Notes: generated from the letters alone by a model not told the origin. A stretch of DNA of 64,000 bases from Izhakiella capsodis (GCF_900115045.1 NZ_FOVC01000014.1:1-64000); one strand, 5' to 3'. Counted from the first letter of the stretch, positions 15,050 through 26,401 are shown. A program made the numbers and translations.

Positions 15050-15905
15050 CCCCCGTCGCCTGCCCGATCGTTGTCGTGGGGCTGGTCACTGCAGCGCTTG
15101 CCGGGGCGGTGGTGGCGGTTGTTGGCTCGCTGTCCTCAAGCACGCCGGCCACCAGCGGCTGCGGCGCGCCAAGTAGACCACCACTGTTTGCCGATGGTGC
15201 GGCGGCATTACTTTTTCCTTCTGACGCCGCTGAGAACTGCGTGGGTGTCTGGCTGGCTGGTTCAGCAATGTTGTGCATACTTGTCGGCGGTGCTGCTATG
15301 CCCATATTGATGTCCGGGCGGGGTGGTAATGCAAAGCTCTGTTTGGCGACCCGGGTGCCGATAGTTCCGGGACCCGTCAGGGTGCCGTCAGGCGCGACTT
15401 TGATAAAATCGACCCGAACTTTGCTATTCGCGGAAATATTCAGTCGGTTAGCTGCCGCTTCAGACAGGTCGATAATCCGTCCAGCGGTATAGGGGCCACG
15501 ATCATTCACGCGAACCACGATCTGACGATGGTTTGCCAGATTGGTAACGCGCACATAGCTTGGCAACGGAAGCGTCGGGTGCGCAGCAGTGAGTGCATCG
15601 GGATCGAAGATTTCGCCGGTCGCCGTCCGATTGCCACTAGCCTCTTTGCCGTACCAGGTTGCCAATCCGGTTTCACTGTAATTACCCGGATTGCGTATAA
15701 TGCGATAGGTCTTACCGTTAACGGTATAGTCCCGGTTGGTCGACGGATTGATCGGTTCATATTTTGGTTCTGTACCGGGAATATCTTTCACCGGGCCGCT
15801 GTAGATCGGCTGCAGTGGCGGTGCCTTTGTCCGCGATGGTTGTTCGGTGCTACAGGCTGCCAGTAGCAACGTTGCCAGGCTAATCAAAAACCAACCCTTA
15901 CGCAT
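14988..15905 (-). CDS. rlpA: RlpA septal lipoprotein, C-terminally truncated by frameshift
   Basis: 305 aa instead of ~360. RlpA is an outer-membrane lipoprotein; in some bacteria it is a lytic transglycosylase acting on glycan strands without stem peptides. The lipobox LLAAC (Cys18) and the double-psi beta-barrel (about residues 75-170: ATWYG, FDPDALTAAHPTLP, VNDRGPY) are intact, with the catalytic-type Asp and His residues kept. A long Ala/Pro/Thr-rich linker follows. At a run of five G (15050-15054 on the plus strand as C) the frame departs from the family: one more G would restore VVQVGAV, the start of the SPOR domain. The protein instead ends in an unrelated basic tail (KSAQWAKRRVSASEC). 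Without SPOR, septal targeting should be lost. Confidence 0.88.
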   Translation of the reverse strand: MRKGWFLISLATLLLAACSTEQPSRTKAPPLQPIYSGPVKDIPGTEPKYEPINPSTNRDYTVNGKTYRIIRNPGNYSETGLATWYGKEASGNRTATGEIFDPDALTAAHPTLPLPSYVRVTNLANHRQIVVRVNDRGPYTAGRIIDLSEAAANRLNISANSKVRVDFIKVAPDGTLTGPGTIGTRVAKQSFALPPRPDINMGIAAPPTSMHNIAEPASQTPTQFSAASEGKSNAAAPSANSGGLLGAPQPLVAGVLEDSEPTTATTAPASAAVTSPTTTIGQATGVQTWCKSAQWAKRRVSASEC

Positions 15906-15924
15906 CCTGGAGCTCCCTTAATAG

Positions 15925-17037
15925 CTATACGTTTTTAGATAAAAGTTTTCGGTGGGTATGTATCGACATCACAATACCGAAGCCGGCCATTAAAACAATC
16001 AGTGCAGAACCGCCATAGCTCACTAAGGGTAATGGTACGCCGACCACCGGCAAAACACCGCTTACCATGCCAATATTAACGAAAACATAAACGAAAAAAA
16101 TCATCATTAACCCCCCCGCCATTACCCGACCAAAGGTCGTCTGAGCGCGGGCGGCGATCATCAGGCCGCGAATAATCAGCATCAGATAGAGTCCAAGTAA
16201 TACCAGGACGCCAACCAGTCCCAGCTCTTCAGCCAGCACGGCGAATATAAAGTCGGTGTGGCGCTCAGGTAAGAATTCCAGCTGTGACTGAGTGCCATGC
16301 AGCCAGCCTTTACCGCGCAGGCCGCCGGAACCGATGGCAATCTTCGATTGGATAATGTGATAACCCGCGCCGAGCGGGTCGCTCTCCGGATTTAGTAGCA
16401 TCATCACGCGCTCGCGCTGATAGTCATGCATCAGAAAAAACCAGAGGATTGGAATAAAAGCGGCGAGCAGCAGCAGCGCCGCGCCGATTAACTTCCAGCT
16501 CATACCGGATAAAAACAGCACGAACAGACCGGATGCCGCGATCAGGATCGAAGTGCCCAGGTCGGGCTGAGCGGCGACCAGCAGCGTGGGTAAAAAAGTA
16601 AGCCCTAGCGCCAGCGCGGTATTTTTTAGCGTGGGTGGGCAGACATCACGATTAATAAAGCGCGCGACCATCAGCGGCACGGCAATTTTCGCAATTTCAG
16701 AGGGTTGAAAACGTATAAATCCCAAGTCAAGCCAGCGCTGTGCCCCTTTACTGGTGTGACCGACTGCATCGACGGCAATCAGCAGGATCATACAAAAAAT
16801 GTAGAGGTAAGGTGCCCAGCCTTCGTAAACCCGTGGAGGAACCTGCGCCATCACAACCATCGTTGCCAGACCGATACCAATCTGAATGATTTTCCGCTCC
16901 ATCATGCTGGGGTCCTGACCGCTGGCGCTCCAGATCACGAAGCCGCTGTAAACCAACAGCGCGATTACGATTATCAGAAAGACAGGGTCGAGGTGGATAC
17001 GCATCCATAACGACTTTTTATGGGAATGGTCACTCAT
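15925..17037 (-). CDS. mrdB: Rod-shape peptidoglycan glycosyltransferase RodA (MrdB)
   Basis: 370 aa SEDS-family inner-membrane protein with about ten membrane segments. It polymerises lipid II during lateral wall elongation, paired with PBP2. Family landmarks are present: [17 protein letters not shown], the [29 protein letters not shown] loop with its essential Asp, and [14 protein letters not shown] near the end. Start at ATG 17037 ([15 protein letters not shown]). Five bases downstream of mrdA, so the two are co-transcribed, as in E. coli. Confidence 0.96.
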   Translation of the reverse strand: MSDHSHKKSLWMRIHLDPVFLIIVIALLVYSGFVIWSASGQDPSMMERKIIQIGIGLATMVVMAQVPPRVYEGWAPYLYIFCMILLIAVDAVGHTSKGAQRWLDLGFIRFQPSEIAKIAVPLMVARFINRDVCPPTLKNTALALGLTFLPTLLVAAQPDLGTSILIAASGLFVLFLSGMSWKLIGAALLLLAAFIPILWFFLMHDYQRERVMMLLNPESDPLGAGYHIIQSKIAIGSGGLRGKGWLHGTQSQLEFLPERHTDFIFAVLAEELGLVGVLVLLGLYLMLIIRGLMIAARAQTTFGRVMAGGLMMIFFVYVFVNIGMVSGVLPVVGVPLPLVSYGGSALIVLMAGFGIVMSIHTHRKLLSKNV

Positions 17038-17042
17038 CGCGA

Positions 17043-18947
17043 TTATTCGCCTTCATAGCCTGGCGCGGTTGGTGCGGCGTCTGGCAGGTTAATATTGTTG
17101 TCCCCGAGCATGATGTGATCAAGGATCTGGCGCATGACAGTACCGACAGCCGGACCCGCGCCTCCATTTTCCAGGATGATGGTAACGGCCACCCGTGGCT
17201 TATCATAAGGAGCGAATGCGGTCATCAACTTGTGGTCACGCAGGCGCTCGGCAATCTTATGTGCATTATAGGTTTCATTTTCTTTCAGGCCGAATACCTG
17301 CGCGGTCCCTGATTTAGCAGCAATTTTGTATGGAGCGTCGGCAAAGCTTCTATGAGCGGTACCGTTCGGGCGGTTAGCGACGCCGTACATACCGTCTTTG
17401 GCAATTTCCCAGTAACCGGAGTGAATATCGCCGATCGGTGTTGAGGGCGGCTGGGTATAGAGCTCTTTCTGACCATTGAGGCTGGTGCTCATCATCAAAT
17501 GTGGCACTTTGATTACGCCGTCATTAATCAGGATCATCAGCGCTTTATTCATCTGCACCGGGGTTGCGGTCCAGTAGCCCTGACCAATGCCGACGGGAAT
17601 GGTATCGCCCTGATACCAGGGTTTTTTAAAACGCTTCATTTTCCATTCACGGGTTGGCATGTTGCCTGCGCGCTCCTCCGCAAGGTCGATGCCACTCAGG
17701 TGGCCATAGCCAAATTTTCCCAGCCACTCGCCAAGACGATCGATTCCCATATCATAAGCAACCTGATAGAAGAAGGTATCGGCAGACTCTTCCAGTGCCT
17801 TCGTCACGTTGAGCCGGCCATGACCCCACTTTTTCCAGTCGCGATAACGTTTTTCAGAACCGGGCAGCTGCCACCAGCCAGGATCAAAAAGTGAGGTGTT
17901 GCGATTAATGACGCCAGCACTTAACGCGGAGACTGCAATAAAGGGCTTAACCGTTGATGCCGGCGGATAGACACCCTGCGTGGCACGGTTTATCAGCGGA
18001 TGATTTTGATCATTTAGCAGGCGATTGTATTCCTTGCTGGAGATACCATTTACAAATAAATTCGGATCATAACTGGGGGTCGATACCATCGCCAGCACGT
18101 CGCCGGAACGCGGATCGGTGACCACTACCGCCGCGCGACTGCCCGCTAACAACGTCTCAATATATTGTTGCAGTTTGAGGTCGATAGTCAGATAGATATC
18201 GCGTCCAGCCTGAGGTGACTGTTCGTGTAGCTTACGTATTACCCGGCCCCGGTTATTCACTTCGACTTCTTCATAGCCGGTTTTACCGTGCAGGGTATCC
18301 TCGTAATAGCGCTCTATGCCAAGCTTGCCGATATCCCGTGTCGCCGCATAGTTGGCAAGCTTTCCTTGATTATCAAGATCTTTTGCGTCGCGATCGTTAA
18401 TTTTTGATACGTAGCCAAGCACGTGGGTTAATGCAGCAGCGTAGGGATAATAGCGTTGCTGGTAGCCTTTAACCTCTACGCCAGGAAAACGGTATTGATT
18501 AACGGCAAAGCGCGCGACCTGTACTTCATTCAGACCGGTTTTCAGCGCAATTGAAGTGAAACGCCGCGATCGCTTGCGATCTTTCTGAAAATTATCGATA
18601 TCCTCGTCGGTCAGGTTCACAATCGGACGCAAGGCATTAATGGTCTCGTGCAGATTATCGACTTTTTCCGGTATCAGTTCCAGCTGGTAAATGGTGCGGT
18701 TAAGGGCAAGAGGAATGCCGTTGCGGTCATAGATAATACCCCGGCTGGGCGCGACGGGCACCAGCTTTATCCTGTTCTCATTTGATCGGGTGCTGTAGGT
18801 CGCAAAGTTCTGAATCTGTAAATGGTAGAGATTAACCACCAGAATGGCGGACAGCAGGACAATAAAGCAAAGTGCAACAAACGCGCGCCGGACAAACAGG
18901 GATTGTTCGGCGGTATAGTCACGAAAGAAGTTGCGTTGTAATTTCAT
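17043..18947 (-). CDS. mrdA: Penicillin-binding protein 2 (MrdA), elongation transpeptidase
   Basis: 634 aa. Cross-links peptidoglycan in the elongasome together with RodA. One N-terminal membrane helix (about residues 20-42), a pedestal domain ([14 protein letters not shown]), then the transpeptidase with STVK (Ser near 330), SAD (ESADTFF) and KSGTAQ motifs. The residue before the active Ser is Ala (PPASTVKP) where E. coli has Gly, a mild change. The start at 18947 ([14 protein letters not shown]) matches E. coli; the frame opens 20 codons earlier inside the rlmH stop region. Part of the rlmH-mrdA-mrdB-rlpA run. Confidence 0.96.
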   Translation of the reverse strand: MKLQRNFFRDYTAEQSLFVRRAFVALCFIVLLSAILVVNLYHLQIQNFATYSTRSNENRIKLVPVAPSRGIIYDRNGIPLALNRTIYQLELIPEKVDNLHETINALRPIVNLTDEDIDNFQKDRKRSRRFTSIALKTGLNEVQVARFAVNQYRFPGVEVKGYQQRYYPYAAALTHVLGYVSKINDRDAKDLDNQGKLANYAATRDIGKLGIERYYEDTLHGKTGYEEVEVNNRGRVIRKLHEQSPQAGRDIYLTIDLKLQQYIETLLAGSRAAVVVTDPRSGDVLAMVSTPSYDPNLFVNGISSKEYNRLLNDQNHPLINRATQGVYPPASTVKPFIAVSALSAGVINRNTSLFDPGWWQLPGSEKRYRDWKKWGHGRLNVTKALEESADTFFYQVAYDMGIDRLGEWLGKFGYGHLSGIDLAEERAGNMPTREWKMKRFKKPWYQGDTIPVGIGQGYWTATPVQMNKALMILINDGVIKVPHLMMSTSLNGQKELYTQPPSTPIGDIHSGYWEIAKDGMYGVANRPNGTAHRSFADAPYKIAAKSGTAQVFGLKENETYNAHKIAERLRDHKLMTAFAPYDKPRVAVTIILENGGAGPAVGTVMRQILDHIMLGDNNINLPDAAPTAPGYEGE

Positions 18948-18967
18948 CCGCAATGTGGTTAGCCCGG

Positions 18968-19438
18968 TTATTCGCGATGATAAGGATGATTTGCCGTAAT
19001 GCTCCATGCACGGTAAAGACTTTCAGCGACCAGTACGCGCACCAGCGGATGTGGCAGCGTAAGGGGTGAAAGCGACCAACTTTGTTCTGCAGCGGCTTTG
19101 CAGGCTGGTGCCAGACCTTCTGGTCCACCAATCAGCAAACTGACGTCGCGACCGTCCTGTTTCCAGCGTTCAAGCTGTACAGCCAGCTGCGGTGTTTCCC
19201 ACGGCTGGCCGGGAATATCCAGGCTAACAATCCGATTGCCTTTGCCTGTGGCCGCGAGCATCTGCTCGCCCTCTTTTTCGAGAATACGTTTGATATCCGC
19301 ATTTTTTCCGCGTTTGCCTGCTGGTATTTCCAACAATTCAAATGGCATATCTTTGGGAAAGCGGCGGAGATACTCCATAAAGCCGGTATGTACCCAACCC
19401 GGCATTCTGGTACCAACGGCAACCAACTGCAACTTCAC
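18968..19438 (-). CDS. rlmH: 23S rRNA pseudouridine-1915 N3-methyltransferase RlmH
   Basis: 156 aa SPOUT-class methyltransferase that modifies helix 69 of assembled 70S ribosomes. Knot motifs are visible: LLIGGPEGL (about residues 102-110) and [22 protein letters not shown] near the C-terminus, ending HPYHRE as in E. coli. It starts at ATG 19438, three bases after the rsfS stop, and ends 20 bp before mrdA. One residue longer than E. coli RlmH. Confidence 0.97.
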   Translation of the reverse strand: MKLQLVAVGTRMPGWVHTGFMEYLRRFPKDMPFELLEIPAGKRGKNADIKRILEKEGEQMLAATGKGNRIVSLDIPGQPWETPQLAVQLERWKQDGRDVSLLIGGPEGLAPACKAAAEQSWSLSPLTLPHPLVRVLVAESLYRAWSITANHPYHRE

Positions 19439-19441
19439 CCG

Positions 19442-19759
19442 TTAGCTCCAGAGCTTTTCCAGTTCATACAGTTGGCGGCTCTCTTTCTGCATTACATGAA
19501 CCATTACGTCACCAAGATCGACCACGATCCAGTCCGCAACGTTTTGACCCTCCACGCCTAGTGACATCAGGCCTGCTTCACGCGCTGCTTTTTCTACGTG
19601 TTCCGCAATGGACATGACGTGACGGGTGGACGTGCCCGTGCAGATAATCATGCAGTCGGTGATGCTGGATTTGCCCTTAACGTCTACAGATATAATATCC
19701 TGACCTTTAAGATCATCAATTTTATCAATGACAAATTCTTGGAGTGCCTGACCTTGCAA
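19442..19759 (-). CDS. rsfS: Ribosomal silencing factor RsfS
   Basis: 105 aa. Binds uL14 (RplN) and blocks subunit joining when nutrients are short. Sequence follows E. coli RsfS closely ([42 protein letters not shown]). The start is taken as TTG 19759, giving LQGQAL.. at the family start and E. coli length, with AAGGGGGAA 5 bp upstream; the open frame continues 32 codons upstream but with no similarity. TTG initiation is the point to note. Confidence 0.93.
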   Translation of the reverse strand: MQGQALQEFVIDKIDDLKGQDIISVDVKGKSSITDCMIICTGTSTRHVMSIAEHVEKAAREAGLMSLGVEGQNVADWIVVDLGDVMVHVMQKESRQLYELEKLWS

Positions 19760-19851
19760 AAGGTTCCCCCTTGGGATGTGAACTGAAAGGAATATGCTGG
19801 CGGCCTGCTCGCCAATTACCAGAGACGACAAAAAATTAGTGGCGCAGTATA

Positions 19852-20517
19852 TCACGCCCCATGAAGATCGCGATACAGCCCCTCGCGATCCATGAATGCT
19901 GCAACCTGTGCCGGTAGCAGATCATCGCAGGATTCTCCCCGATGGCGCCTTTGGCGAATTTCTGTCGCAGAAATATCTATCAACGGTGTCCGGGCGATAT
20001 AAATACAGCCTGCCGGCTTCTGGTGAAGCTGTGCGTAATCAGTAACCTGATGCTGTTGCAACCACTGACGATCTTCTGACGTTTTCATTTGCTGATTGTA
20101 GCCCGGACGCTGGCATACCAGCAGATGGCAATAGTCAAGCAGACGGTAACCACCGTGCCAGCTGGGTAGGGTCAGCAGGGAGTCCTGGCCGATAATAAAT
20201 GCCAGCGGCTGCCGTAATCCCCTTTCGGCGCGTAGCGCCCGTAATGTGTCGATAGTGTATGAGGGGGCATCCCGTCTCAGTTCGCGTTCATCAATATCAA
20301 ACAGTGGACGCTGCGCGATGGCCAGTCTGATCATAGCCAGCCGCTGTGAAACGCTGGCTTCAGGTTGCTGGCGATGAGGCGGGACGTTATTTGGCATCAG
20401 TGTCACTTTGCGTAAACCGACGTGTCTGGCCAGTGCTTCAGCCGGTTTTAGATGGCCAAAATGTATCGGATCGAAGGTGCCACCGAGCAGCGCATACAGC
20501 GCAGAGCTATCATGCAT
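19852..20517 (-). CDS. nadD: Nicotinate-nucleotide adenylyltransferase NadD
   Basis: 221 aa. Converts nicotinate mononucleotide and ATP to deamido-NAD, an essential step of NAD synthesis. Nucleotidyltransferase motifs [11 protein letters not shown] (residues ~12-22) and ISATEIRQR (near 187) are in place. Starts at 20517, overlapping the holA stop by eight bases, so holA and nadD are translationally coupled. Ends 92 bp before rsfS. Confidence 0.97.
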   Translation of the reverse strand: MHDSSALYALLGGTFDPIHFGHLKPAEALARHVGLRKVTLMPNNVPPHRQQPEASVSQRLAMIRLAIAQRPLFDIDERELRRDAPSYTIDTLRALRAERGLRQPLAFIIGQDSLLTLPSWHGGYRLLDYCHLLVCQRPGYNQQMKTSEDRQWLQQHQVTDYAQLHQKPAGCIYIARTPLIDISATEIRQRRHRGESCDDLLPAQVAAFMDREGLYRDLHGA

Positions 20518-21541
20518 GGATAAGCGCCTCAGGGAAATCAGGATGGCATAACATCAGCGTCAGTGTTTCCAGCTCGCGCCAGACTGGCTGACCATAATCT
20601 TGTTTTATTATCAATTCGATACGCGTTAATTGGCTAATAACCTGCCTCAGGCGGCTCTCGCTGAGGCGTTGCAGTGCTTCGGTAATCAGCGGTCGGCGAT
20701 TCTGCCAGACACGATGTTGATCCAGCAGCGCGCGCAGCGCAACGGTTTTCATCTGACGTTGCAAGGTTAGCAGCACTAATACATCACGTTGCAAGGTACG
20801 TAGCATGATCACCGGTTCAATATCTTCTTGCTGTAGCTGGCGCAAAACATGCAGAGCGCGCTTACTTTTTCCCGCCAGCAGTGCATCGACCCAGTGAAAG
20901 GGCGTAAAGTGCGAAGCATCATTGACCGCAGCCTCAACACGCGGCAGCGTCAGCTTACCCTCCGGCCATAATAATCCGAGGCGTTCGAGTGCCTGCGACA
21001 GGGCCAGCAGGTTGCCCTCATAGCAGTAGCAAAGTAGTTGAATCGATGGGGCATCGAGCTGCAGATTTAGCTGCTTTGCCCGATTACTGACCCAGCGGGA
21101 CAGTTGAGATTGTTCTGGTGTCTGGCAGGGCACCACAACGGCCGGGGCGCTTAATGCCTTATACCATGCGCTGTTTTCCTGTGCTTTGGTGAGCCTGGGA
21201 CAGCGCAAAATGAGCAGGATATCATCATGCAGAAGGCCACTAAGGGTTATCAGACGCTCCGCAATGGCGGCCGTGGGGCCATTTTCTGCCAAAACCAACG
21301 TCAGCGTTTGCCGGTTAGCGAACAGGCTAAGCTCTCTACAACTGGCAAGTAATGCATCCCAGTCGGTGTGTGCATCGATTGTGCTTGAATGGTGTTCGGT
21401 AAACTGGTTTTGCTGCGCTTGTTTGCGAATTGCGTCCTGGCTTTCTTGCAGCAGAAGCGGTTCGTTGCCGCTGAGGATATAACAAGGACGTAGCCCCTCC
21501 TGGAGCTGCGCCTTTAACTGTTCAGGATAGATCCTGATCAT
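20510..21541 (-). CDS. holA: DNA polymerase III delta subunit HolA
   Basis: 343 aa, as in E. coli. Wrench subunit of the clamp loader that opens the beta clamp. The N-terminus ([34 protein letters not shown]) and the overall AAA-like plus collar layout match HolA. ATG 21541 overlaps the lptE stop by four bases. Several Gln/Leu-rich helices but no odd features. Confidence 0.96.
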   Translation of the reverse strand: MIRIYPEQLKAQLQEGLRPCYILSGNEPLLLQESQDAIRKQAQQNQFTEHHSSTIDAHTDWDALLASCRELSLFANRQTLTLVLAENGPTAAIAERLITLSGLLHDDILLILRCPRLTKAQENSAWYKALSAPAVVVPCQTPEQSQLSRWVSNRAKQLNLQLDAPSIQLLCYCYEGNLLALSQALERLGLLWPEGKLTLPRVEAAVNDASHFTPFHWVDALLAGKSKRALHVLRQLQQEDIEPVIMLRTLQRDVLVLLTLQRQMKTVALRALLDQHRVWQNRRPLITEALQRLSESRLRQVISQLTRIELIIKQDYGQPVWRELETLTLMLCHPDFPEALIHA

Positions 21542-22125
21542 TTACCCAATGAACCAGGGCCAGTGGTCGCCCGAGGATCGTTGATCGTTGTCGGAATGCT
21601 CTGCGCAGGTGCGATCTCCTTTTCTGCCGCATGAACTACCAGCAGCTTACGTACCAGCTTATCGGCGGCCTGAGTGCGCATTTCATCGATGATGATCGAT
21701 TGCTCAGAATCTTTCGCCAGCGCGGCCAGTGGGTTGTCGAAGAAAGAGCGGAATACCGTTACTGATATTGGGTAAATACCTTTGTTTGGCACCAGCACCT
21801 GAGCGGTGACGCGCATGACTAACTGGTACTCAGCGGCTTTACCATCCTGAAATATGGATGCGGTATCACGTCCGACGGTTTCCGTTCCCAGGCGTAAAGA
21901 AGGGAGATCTTTACGCACGTTGGCACTCTCTTTGACAATGGTTACGCCGTTAAGACGCAGCTGAGTACGCACAGCGCGTGTCAGTGGCCCGTAGGGATCA
22001 CTACTGTCAACAATCAGCGTTTTCAACTCTTTCGGCACCGCCGTGGTGCCGTGCAGGCGAAAGCCGCATCCGGCGGTGATCATCACCATCAGAGCGACGA
22101 CGAAGGTTATAATTGGGTGTCGCAC
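21538..22125 (-). CDS. lptE: LPS-assembly lipoprotein LptE
   Basis: 195 aa. Outer-membrane lipoprotein that plugs and assembles the LptD barrel for delivery of LPS to the cell surface. Signal peptide with lipobox ITAGC (Cys near residue 20), then the conserved [27 protein letters not shown] segments. The start is GTG 22125 (VRHPIITF), supported by AGGAGG five bases upstream and by E. coli; the open frame extends six codons to 22143. The C-terminal tail is Thr/Pro rich and variable. Confidence 0.95.
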   Translation of the reverse strand: MRHPIITFVVALMVMITAGCGFRLHGTTAVPKELKTLIVDSSDPYGPLTRAVRTQLRLNGVTIVKESANVRKDLPSLRLGTETVGRDTASIFQDGKAAEYQLVMRVTAQVLVPNKGIYPISVTVFRSFFDNPLAALAKDSEQSIIIDEMRTQAADKLVRKLLVVHAAEKEIAPAQSIPTTINDPRATTGPGSLGK

Positions 22126-22139
22126 AGTTCCTCCTGACA

Positions 22140-24722
22140 TCAACCCACGACCAGGTTCAGTAGCTTACCCGGTACGTAAATCACTTTACGAATGGTGACA
22201 CCATCCAGATATTTCGCCACCAGATGCTCCTGCGCGGCGCGTGCCTGAACTTGTTCCTGCGTTGCATCCGGGGGAACGGTAATTTTCCCACGGACTTTGC
22301 CATTAACCTGAACCACGACCAGCAGCGAATCTTCAATCATCGCTTGCTCGTCGGCCTGCGGCCAACGGGCATTATCGACATCCTCTTTCGCACCCAGTGC
22401 TTGCCATAACACAAAGCTGGTGTGCGGAGTAAACGGATAAAGCATTGGTACTACGGCTCGTAGCGCTTCATGGAGAAGCGCGCGGTCCTGAATACTTTCC
22501 TGCGGCGCACGAATGAGTTTATTCATCAGCTCCATAATGGCGGCAATCGCGGTGTTAAACGTCTGGCGGCGACCGATATCATCGCTGACTTTAGCAATGG
22601 TTTTGTGCAGATCGCGGCGTAGCGATTTCTGATTATTATCAAGGGCGGCGATATCCAGCGTTGCGACCGGACCTTTCGCGACGTGTTCATAAACCAGTTT
22701 CCAGACGCGCTTCAGGAAGCGATTAGCTCCCTCGACGCCCGACTCCTGCCATTCAAGCGTCATTTCTGCTGGTGAGGCAAACATCATAAACAGACGTACG
22801 GTATCGGCACCGTAACGTTCAACCATCACCTGAGGATCAATGCCGTTGTTTTTCGACTTCGACATTTTGCTCATTCCAGCGTAGATCAGTTCACGGCCCT
22901 GACTATCAACCGCGCGGATGATCCGGCCTTTTTCATCGCGATCAAGAGTGACCTCAACGGGAGATACCCAGTTACGCTCGCCATTTGCGCCGGTGTAATA
23001 AAAGGCATCGGCCAGCACCATGCCTTGACAGAGCAGTCGTTTCGCCGGTTCATCGGAGTTCACTAGCCCCGCATCACGTAGCAACTTGTGGTAGAAGCGG
23101 AAATACATCAAATGCATGATGGCATGTTCAATACCGCCGACATACTGGTCAACGGGCAGCCAGTAGTTGGCCGCTGCCGGATCCAGCATACCTTTGTCAT
23201 AATCCGGGCAGGTATAGCGCGCGTAATACCAGGAGGACTCCATAAACGTATCGAAGGTGTCGGTTTCGCGCAGCGCTGGCTGACCATTTACAATCGTTTT
23301 CGCCCACTCAGGATCGGCTTTTATTGGGCTGGTTATACCGTTCATGACAACATCTTCCGGCAGTAGTACCGGCAGCTGGTCGTCTGGTGTTGGCATGACG
23401 GTGCCGTCTTCCAGCGTCACCATTGGAATGGGGGCGCCCCAATAGCGCTGGCGGGAAACCCCCCAGTCGCGCAGGCGGTAATTAACTTTCCGCTCGCCGA
23501 CGCCCATCGCTGCCAGCTTATCGGCGATGGCATTAAAACCGGTTTGGTGATCGAGGCCACTAAACTCCCCGGAATTAAACAGAACGCCCTTTTCGGTCAT
23601 TGCCGCGTGGCTGATGTCGGGCTCACTGCCGTCCGGATTCAGAATAACCGGTTTAATCGGCAGGTTATATTTGCTGGCAAACTCCCAGTCGCGCTGGTCG
23701 TGGGCCGGAACGGCCATCACCGCACCGGTGCCGTACTCCATAAGCACGAAGTTAGCCACCCATACGGGGATTTTTTCACCGGTCAGTGGATGCAGCGCAA
23801 ACAGACCTGTGGCCATGCCTTTTTTCTCCATGGTCGCCATATCAGCTTCAGCAACCTTGGTATTGCGGCATTCAGCAATAAAGTCGGCCAGCGCCGGACT
23901 ATTTGCACTGGCCTGTGTTGCCAGCGGATGACCGGAAGCCACGGCGACGTAGGTGGCGCCTATGAAGGTATCAGGGCGGGTCGTGTAAACGGTAATCTTT
24001 TCCGCGCTATCGACTACATCAAAGGTAATTTCTACACCTTCGGAGCGGCCAATCCAATTGCGCTGCATGATTTTTACCGTTTCTGGCCAGTCTTCCAGCT
24101 TGTCGAGGTCGTTTAAAAGTTCTTCGGCGTAGTCGGTGATTTTAACGAACCACTGCGGGATTTCCTTGCGTTCAACCTTGGTATCACAGCGCCAGCAGCA
24201 GCCATCGATAACCTGTTCGTTAGCTAACACCGTTTGATCGTTCGGGCACCAGTTCACCGCTGATGTTTTTTTATAAACCAGGCCTTTTTCATACAGACGT
24301 GCGAAAAACCACTGTTCCCAGCGGTAATATTCCGGTTTGCAGGTTGCCAGCTCACGGCTCCAGTCATAGCCAAAGCCCAGCAGTTTGAGCTGGTTTTTCA
24401 TGTATGCGATATTGTCGTAAGTCCAGGGCGCTGGCGCGGTATTGTTTTTTACCGCAGCGCCCTCCGCCGGAAGACCGAAGGCGTCCCAGCCGATAGGCTG
24501 CAGGACGTTTTTTCCTTGCAGTCGTTGATAGCGAGAAATGACATCGCCAATCGTGTAGTTACGTACGTGCCCCATATGCAGGCGGCCGGAAGGATAGGGC
24601 AGCATTGAAAGACAGTAATATTTTTCTTTTCCTGCGTCTTCCGAGACGTTGAACGTTTGCTTTTGTTCCCAATGTTGCTGAACCTTGGATTCAATCTCTT
24701 CCGGACGGAATTGCTCTTGCAT
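22140..24722 (-). CDS. leuS: Leucyl-tRNA synthetase LeuS
   Basis: 860 aa, the E. coli length. Class I synthetase: HIGH-type signature HMGH near residue 49, CP1 editing domain with the TTRPDTF motif (about 247-253), zinc-binding CWRCD segment, KMSKSKNN near 619, and the C-terminal domain ending [15 protein letters not shown]. The start at 24722 ([13 protein letters not shown]) is by homology; the frame runs 35 codons upstream without similarity. First gene of leuS-lptE-holA-nadD-rsfS-rlmH-mrdAB-rlpA on the minus strand, divergent from ybeL. Confidence 0.97.
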   Translation of the reverse strand: MQEQFRPEEIESKVQQHWEQKQTFNVSEDAGKEKYYCLSMLPYPSGRLHMGHVRNYTIGDVISRYQRLQGKNVLQPIGWDAFGLPAEGAAVKNNTAPAPWTYDNIAYMKNQLKLLGFGYDWSRELATCKPEYYRWEQWFFARLYEKGLVYKKTSAVNWCPNDQTVLANEQVIDGCCWRCDTKVERKEIPQWFVKITDYAEELLNDLDKLEDWPETVKIMQRNWIGRSEGVEITFDVVDSAEKITVYTTRPDTFIGATYVAVASGHPLATQASANSPALADFIAECRNTKVAEADMATMEKKGMATGLFALHPLTGEKIPVWVANFVLMEYGTGAVMAVPAHDQRDWEFASKYNLPIKPVILNPDGSEPDISHAAMTEKGVLFNSGEFSGLDHQTGFNAIADKLAAMGVGERKVNYRLRDWGVSRQRYWGAPIPMVTLEDGTVMPTPDDQLPVLLPEDVVMNGITSPIKADPEWAKTIVNGQPALRETDTFDTFMESSWYYARYTCPDYDKGMLDPAAANYWLPVDQYVGGIEHAIMHLMYFRFYHKLLRDAGLVNSDEPAKRLLCQGMVLADAFYYTGANGERNWVSPVEVTLDRDEKGRIIRAVDSQGRELIYAGMSKMSKSKNNGIDPQVMVERYGADTVRLFMMFASPAEMTLEWQESGVEGANRFLKRVWKLVYEHVAKGPVATLDIAALDNNQKSLRRDLHKTIAKVSDDIGRRQTFNTAIAAIMELMNKLIRAPQESIQDRALLHEALRAVVPMLYPFTPHTSFVLWQALGAKEDVDNARWPQADEQAMIEDSLLVVVQVNGKVRGKITVPPDATQEQVQARAAQEHLVAKYLDGVTIRKVIYVPGKLLNLVVG

Positions 24723-24956
24723 GACGGGCTGTGTTCCTTTATGGAGCGTGCAGTTAGCCAAAACTGCAACTACGCGATAGTGTTTGGAAATCCGCATAGC
24801 ATAGCCGATAAGCATCCGGCGCAACAACAGCTATGCGCTGTTGAACAGCCATTAATCATGATTCTCTACAATGGAAGGGATTTTCTGCGTAGCGCTACGA
24901 CGAAAGTCGAGGAATTCTCTAAACTTGAGCTGAGGACATTTCAAAAGGAGAGTGCG

Positions 24957-25442
24957 ATGAGCAAAGTTGCCAATGCCTACAGTGAGTTGCTGGCCCGGCT
25001 AACCCAACGTCTGCATCACGGGGAGCGTAACATTGATACCCTGATGGATCATGCCAGTGAGGCGCTTGACAAGCGACCGGAGCTTCAGCCGAATGAACGC
25101 GTGCAAGTTCTCCATGCGCTGCGCCGCGATCTGAGTGAATTTGGCCGTAGTTACCAGGAAAGTCTGTCAGATGAGTTTAGCGATAGCGTTTTTATGCGCG
25201 TAATTCGTCAGAGCTTGTGGAAAGAGCTGGCAGACATCACTGACCGCAGCCAGCTGGAGTGGCGTGAGGTGTTTGAGGATCTTAATCATCACGGTGTTTA
25301 TCATAGTGGTGAGGTGGTAGGGCTGGGTAAATTGGTTTGTGAGAATTGCCACTTTACCCGTGAAATATATACGCCGGAAACATTGAGCCTCTGTCCTGAG
25401 TGCGGACACGATAAGTTTCAGCGCCAGCCGTTTACACCGTGA
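24957..25442 (+). CDS. ybeL: YbeL, zinc-ribbon-containing DUF1451 protein
   Basis: 161 aa (E. coli 160). Cytoplasmic protein of unknown role with a helical N-terminal half and a C-terminal zinc ribbon: CENCHF and CPECGHDKF, about residues 125-155. The segment SVFMRVIRQSLWKELADITDRSQLEWREVF is almost unchanged from E. coli. ATG 24957 follows AAAAGGAG. The longer open frame from 24657 crosses leuS antisense and is not coding. A single-gene unit between divergent leuS and the rihA remnant. Confidence 0.95.
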   Translation: MSKVANAYSELLARLTQRLHHGERNIDTLMDHASEALDKRPELQPNERVQVLHALRRDLSEFGRSYQESLSDEFSDSVFMRVIRQSLWKELADITDRSQLEWREVFEDLNHHGVYHSGEVVGLGKLVCENCHFTREIYTPETLSLCPECGHDKFQRQPFTP

Positions 25443-25448
25443 TAGCCA

Positions 25449-25480
25449 GACGGGTTTCTTACCACAAGAAACCCGGTTTC
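25449..25480. terminator. Hairpin terminator between convergent ybeL and rihA remnant
   Basis: CGGGTTTCTT / AAGAAACCCG, 10 bp perfect with a 5-nt loop; flanking CCAGA/TCTGG can extend it. Short T-tract only. Serves both directions. Confidence 0.75.
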
Positions 25481-25498
25481 TGGCGTGCGAACCAATTA

Positions 25499-26401
25499 TC
25501 AGTAACGCTGCAGGCATTCGATCATCAGTTCGATAAACGCAGTACGGTTGATTTGGGTAAGAACTTCAACATTTTCCGCTATACCATTCTGACCAAATGG
25601 GGCCATCACCGTCATTTCACGGGGATAGTGTCCCCACGTTTCGACGCCAACCCAGCGTTTTTCACTGGTGAAGAGTTCGGGATGCAACAGCCAGGCAACC
25701 ACGGCCGGATCGTGCATGGCCGCACCGTTCAATCCGCGCGGATGCTTACGATAAATCGGCATATAAAAATCCAGCATTTCGGCAACCGCCGAGGAGACAG
25801 GATTATTGAGGGCGCGTATCAGGCTGACGTCCTCTGGCATCACTAATGCCTGATGCGTCACGTTAAGCCCGGCCATGACAAGCGGAACCTCTGATCGCAA
25901 TACGATATCGGCCGCCTCCGGATCGACGTAAATATTAAATTCGGCAACGGGTGTCACGTTACCGCCGTGGATTGCGCCGCCCATAAAAACGATGCGGGCT
26001 ATCTGACTTTTTAGCGCCGGCCACGTGCTGAGCAACAGAGCAATGTTGCTCATTGGGCCGGTAACTGCCAGCGTTACCGGTTCGCTGGACGTTCTGAGCA
26101 GATGGGCGATGAGTGGCACGGCGTTTTCAGCTGAAGGTTGACAGATGGGCGGCGGGAGCGTCGTGGTGCCCAGTCCGGTTACGCCGTGAACCTCTTCAGC
26201 GATGACCAAAGAACGCATTAATGGCTTCAGTGCGCCGCCCGCCACCGGGATATCCGATCTCCCATCAGGGTACACAGACCCAGCGCGTTGTGCAGTGTTT
26301 TATCGGGTGTCTGATTACCGGCAGAGGTGGTTATTGCCAATATACTGAGCTGTGGTGCCTTTAATGCCTGGATCACAATCAAAAATGACAGGTATAGCCA
26401 T
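25499..26401 (-). pseudogene. rihA: Ribonucleoside hydrolase rihA, inactivated by two frameshifts
   Basis: E. coli RihA (311 aa) hydrolyses pyrimidine ribonucleosides. Here the gene is broken. It starts properly at 26401 with AGGGAGA upstream and MAIPVIFDCDP, but the next ~10 residues (the GHDD.. part of the nucleoside-hydrolase signature, holding catalytic/Ca-binding Asp residues) are gone through a deletion of about 29 bp near 26369, which also shifts the frame. The second frame carries ALKAP...TTSAGNQTPDKTLHNAL. A further one-base loss near 26260 moves into a third frame that reads DIPVAGGALKPLM and stays open for ~250 residues to 25499, keeping EFNIYVDPEA and the HDP motif. No full-length product is possible. 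Confidence 0.9.

Noticed and set aside
15040..15060. Programmed -1 frameshift at the G-run of rlpA
   Set aside because: Shifting there would reach a TGA after about 20 codons, so it would not produce a SPOR domain.
14936..15866. Several plus-strand frames opposite rlpA (up to 152 codons)
   Set aside because: Antisense shadows of the G+C-rich Ala/Pro/Thr linker and barrel; the minus strand carries the family similarity.
24723..24827. N-terminal extension of leuS
   Set aside because: The extra 35 codons have no family similarity; the start at 24722 gives exactly the E. coli protein.
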